From Mycobacterium sp. 050128 (GTDB lineage: Bacteria > Actinomycetota > Actinomycetes > Mycobacteriales > Mycobacteriaceae): a stretch of DNA of 5,779 nt. This document shows, piece by piece, positions 5,687-5,779 of the stretch. The notes below the pieces were generated by a model that searched no databases, was not told the DNA's origin, and saw nothing but the letters and a program-made list of their open reading frames with translations. A program made the position numbers and the translations under genes. How positions within the stretch are numbered: position 1 is the stretch's first letter; each line of letters starts with the position of its first letter. The stretch lies in assembly GCF_036409155.1 (NCBI RefSeq), contig NZ_JAZGLW010000024.1:1-5779 (forward strand). Direction: 5' to 3'.

Positions 5687-5779
5687 GGCCTGTTGGAGAG
5701 CGTCGGTGTTTCGGGAGCCGGGTAGCGGGACTGATGCCCACACGCCGTCGGTGACGCCCAGTTTCAGAGCGCGCTGGGC
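5639..5779 (-). CDS. Partial unknown ORF running into the right IS end
   Basis: An open minus-strand frame enters from the window edge (31 codons outside the IS end, including LGVTDGVWASVPLPG and SRNTDALQQA). It crosses into the terminal repeat and stops at TGA 5641-5639. Composition is compatible with coding. It could be a flanking gene whose 3' end was replaced by the IS end. I do not recognise it, and it does not look like the missing N-terminal part of the HNH gene on the left flank. With so little sequence it may be spurious. Confidence 0.3.
   Translation of the reverse strand, partial: AQRALKLGVTDGVWASVPLPGSRNTDALQQACQRFLKIDPLRFPES

Noticed and set aside
4946..5725. Long Arg/His-rich plus-strand ORF of 259 codons overlapping the nicT 3' half
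   Set aside because: It is an out-of-frame shadow of nicT, created by its strong C-ending codon bias; low-complexity Arg/His content and no domain.
5632..5779. Left end of a second IS element starting at the right edge of the window
   Set aside because: The terminal TGTC of this repeat points to the right, so its element lies to the left; no transposase sequence is visible beyond it.
1..5779. CRISPR array, tRNA or rRNA genes
   Set aside because: No regularly spaced direct repeats of suitable length and no tRNA or rRNA consensus segments were seen on either strand.

Overview
The window looks like accessory DNA from a mycobacterium, probably a nontuberculous species. The SodA protein follows mycobacterial SodA almost residue for residue, the NicT protein closely resembles the mycobacterial NiCoT permease, the DNA is GC-rich, and one promoter appears to make a leaderless transcript. 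Assignments rest on reading the translated sequence and remembered family features; no database search was possible.

Layout. Positions 1-334 hold the 3' part of an HNH-endonuclease gene on the minus strand, cut off at 334/335 by the left end of an IS21-family element. Positions 335-389 are that left terminal repeat. Then come istA (407-1669) and istB (1666-2523), a complete and translationally coupled IS21 transposition pair. No right end follows istB. Instead a minus-strand pair lies tail-to-tail with it: sodA (2856-3476) followed by a small unknown gene (2573-2833). Divergent from sodA are a possible leaderless 87-codon ORF (3638-3901), an ArsR/SmtB-type metal-sensor repressor (3913-4242) and a nickel/cobalt permease of the NiCoT family (4449-5588). 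At 5632-5686 there is a 55-bp sequence which, read on the minus strand, matches the left terminal repeat without gaps at 41 of 55 positions and has the orientation of a right end. Beyond it, a short minus-strand reading frame of unknown identity runs to the window edge.

Main interpretation. The two 55-bp ends each carry two copies of a TTGACCC-type repeat and enclose everything from istA to nicT. This suggests a roughly 5.35-kb IS21-type transposon carrying a metal/oxidative-stress cargo (sodA, a small protein, an ArsR regulator and nicT) rather than a bare IS next to unrelated genes. No target-site duplication is visible, so later rearrangement or a chance pairing of ends from two related elements remains possible.

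How the genes may work together. A 13-bp motif, CACCTGTTCATCT, occurs in the sodA/arsR divergent promoter region and again inside a strong inverted repeat upstream of nicT. The simplest reading is that the ArsR protein binds both sites and co-regulates superoxide defence, itself and nickel/cobalt transport. Pairing an ArsR-type derepressor with an importer is unusual, since this family more often controls efflux, and deserves attention.
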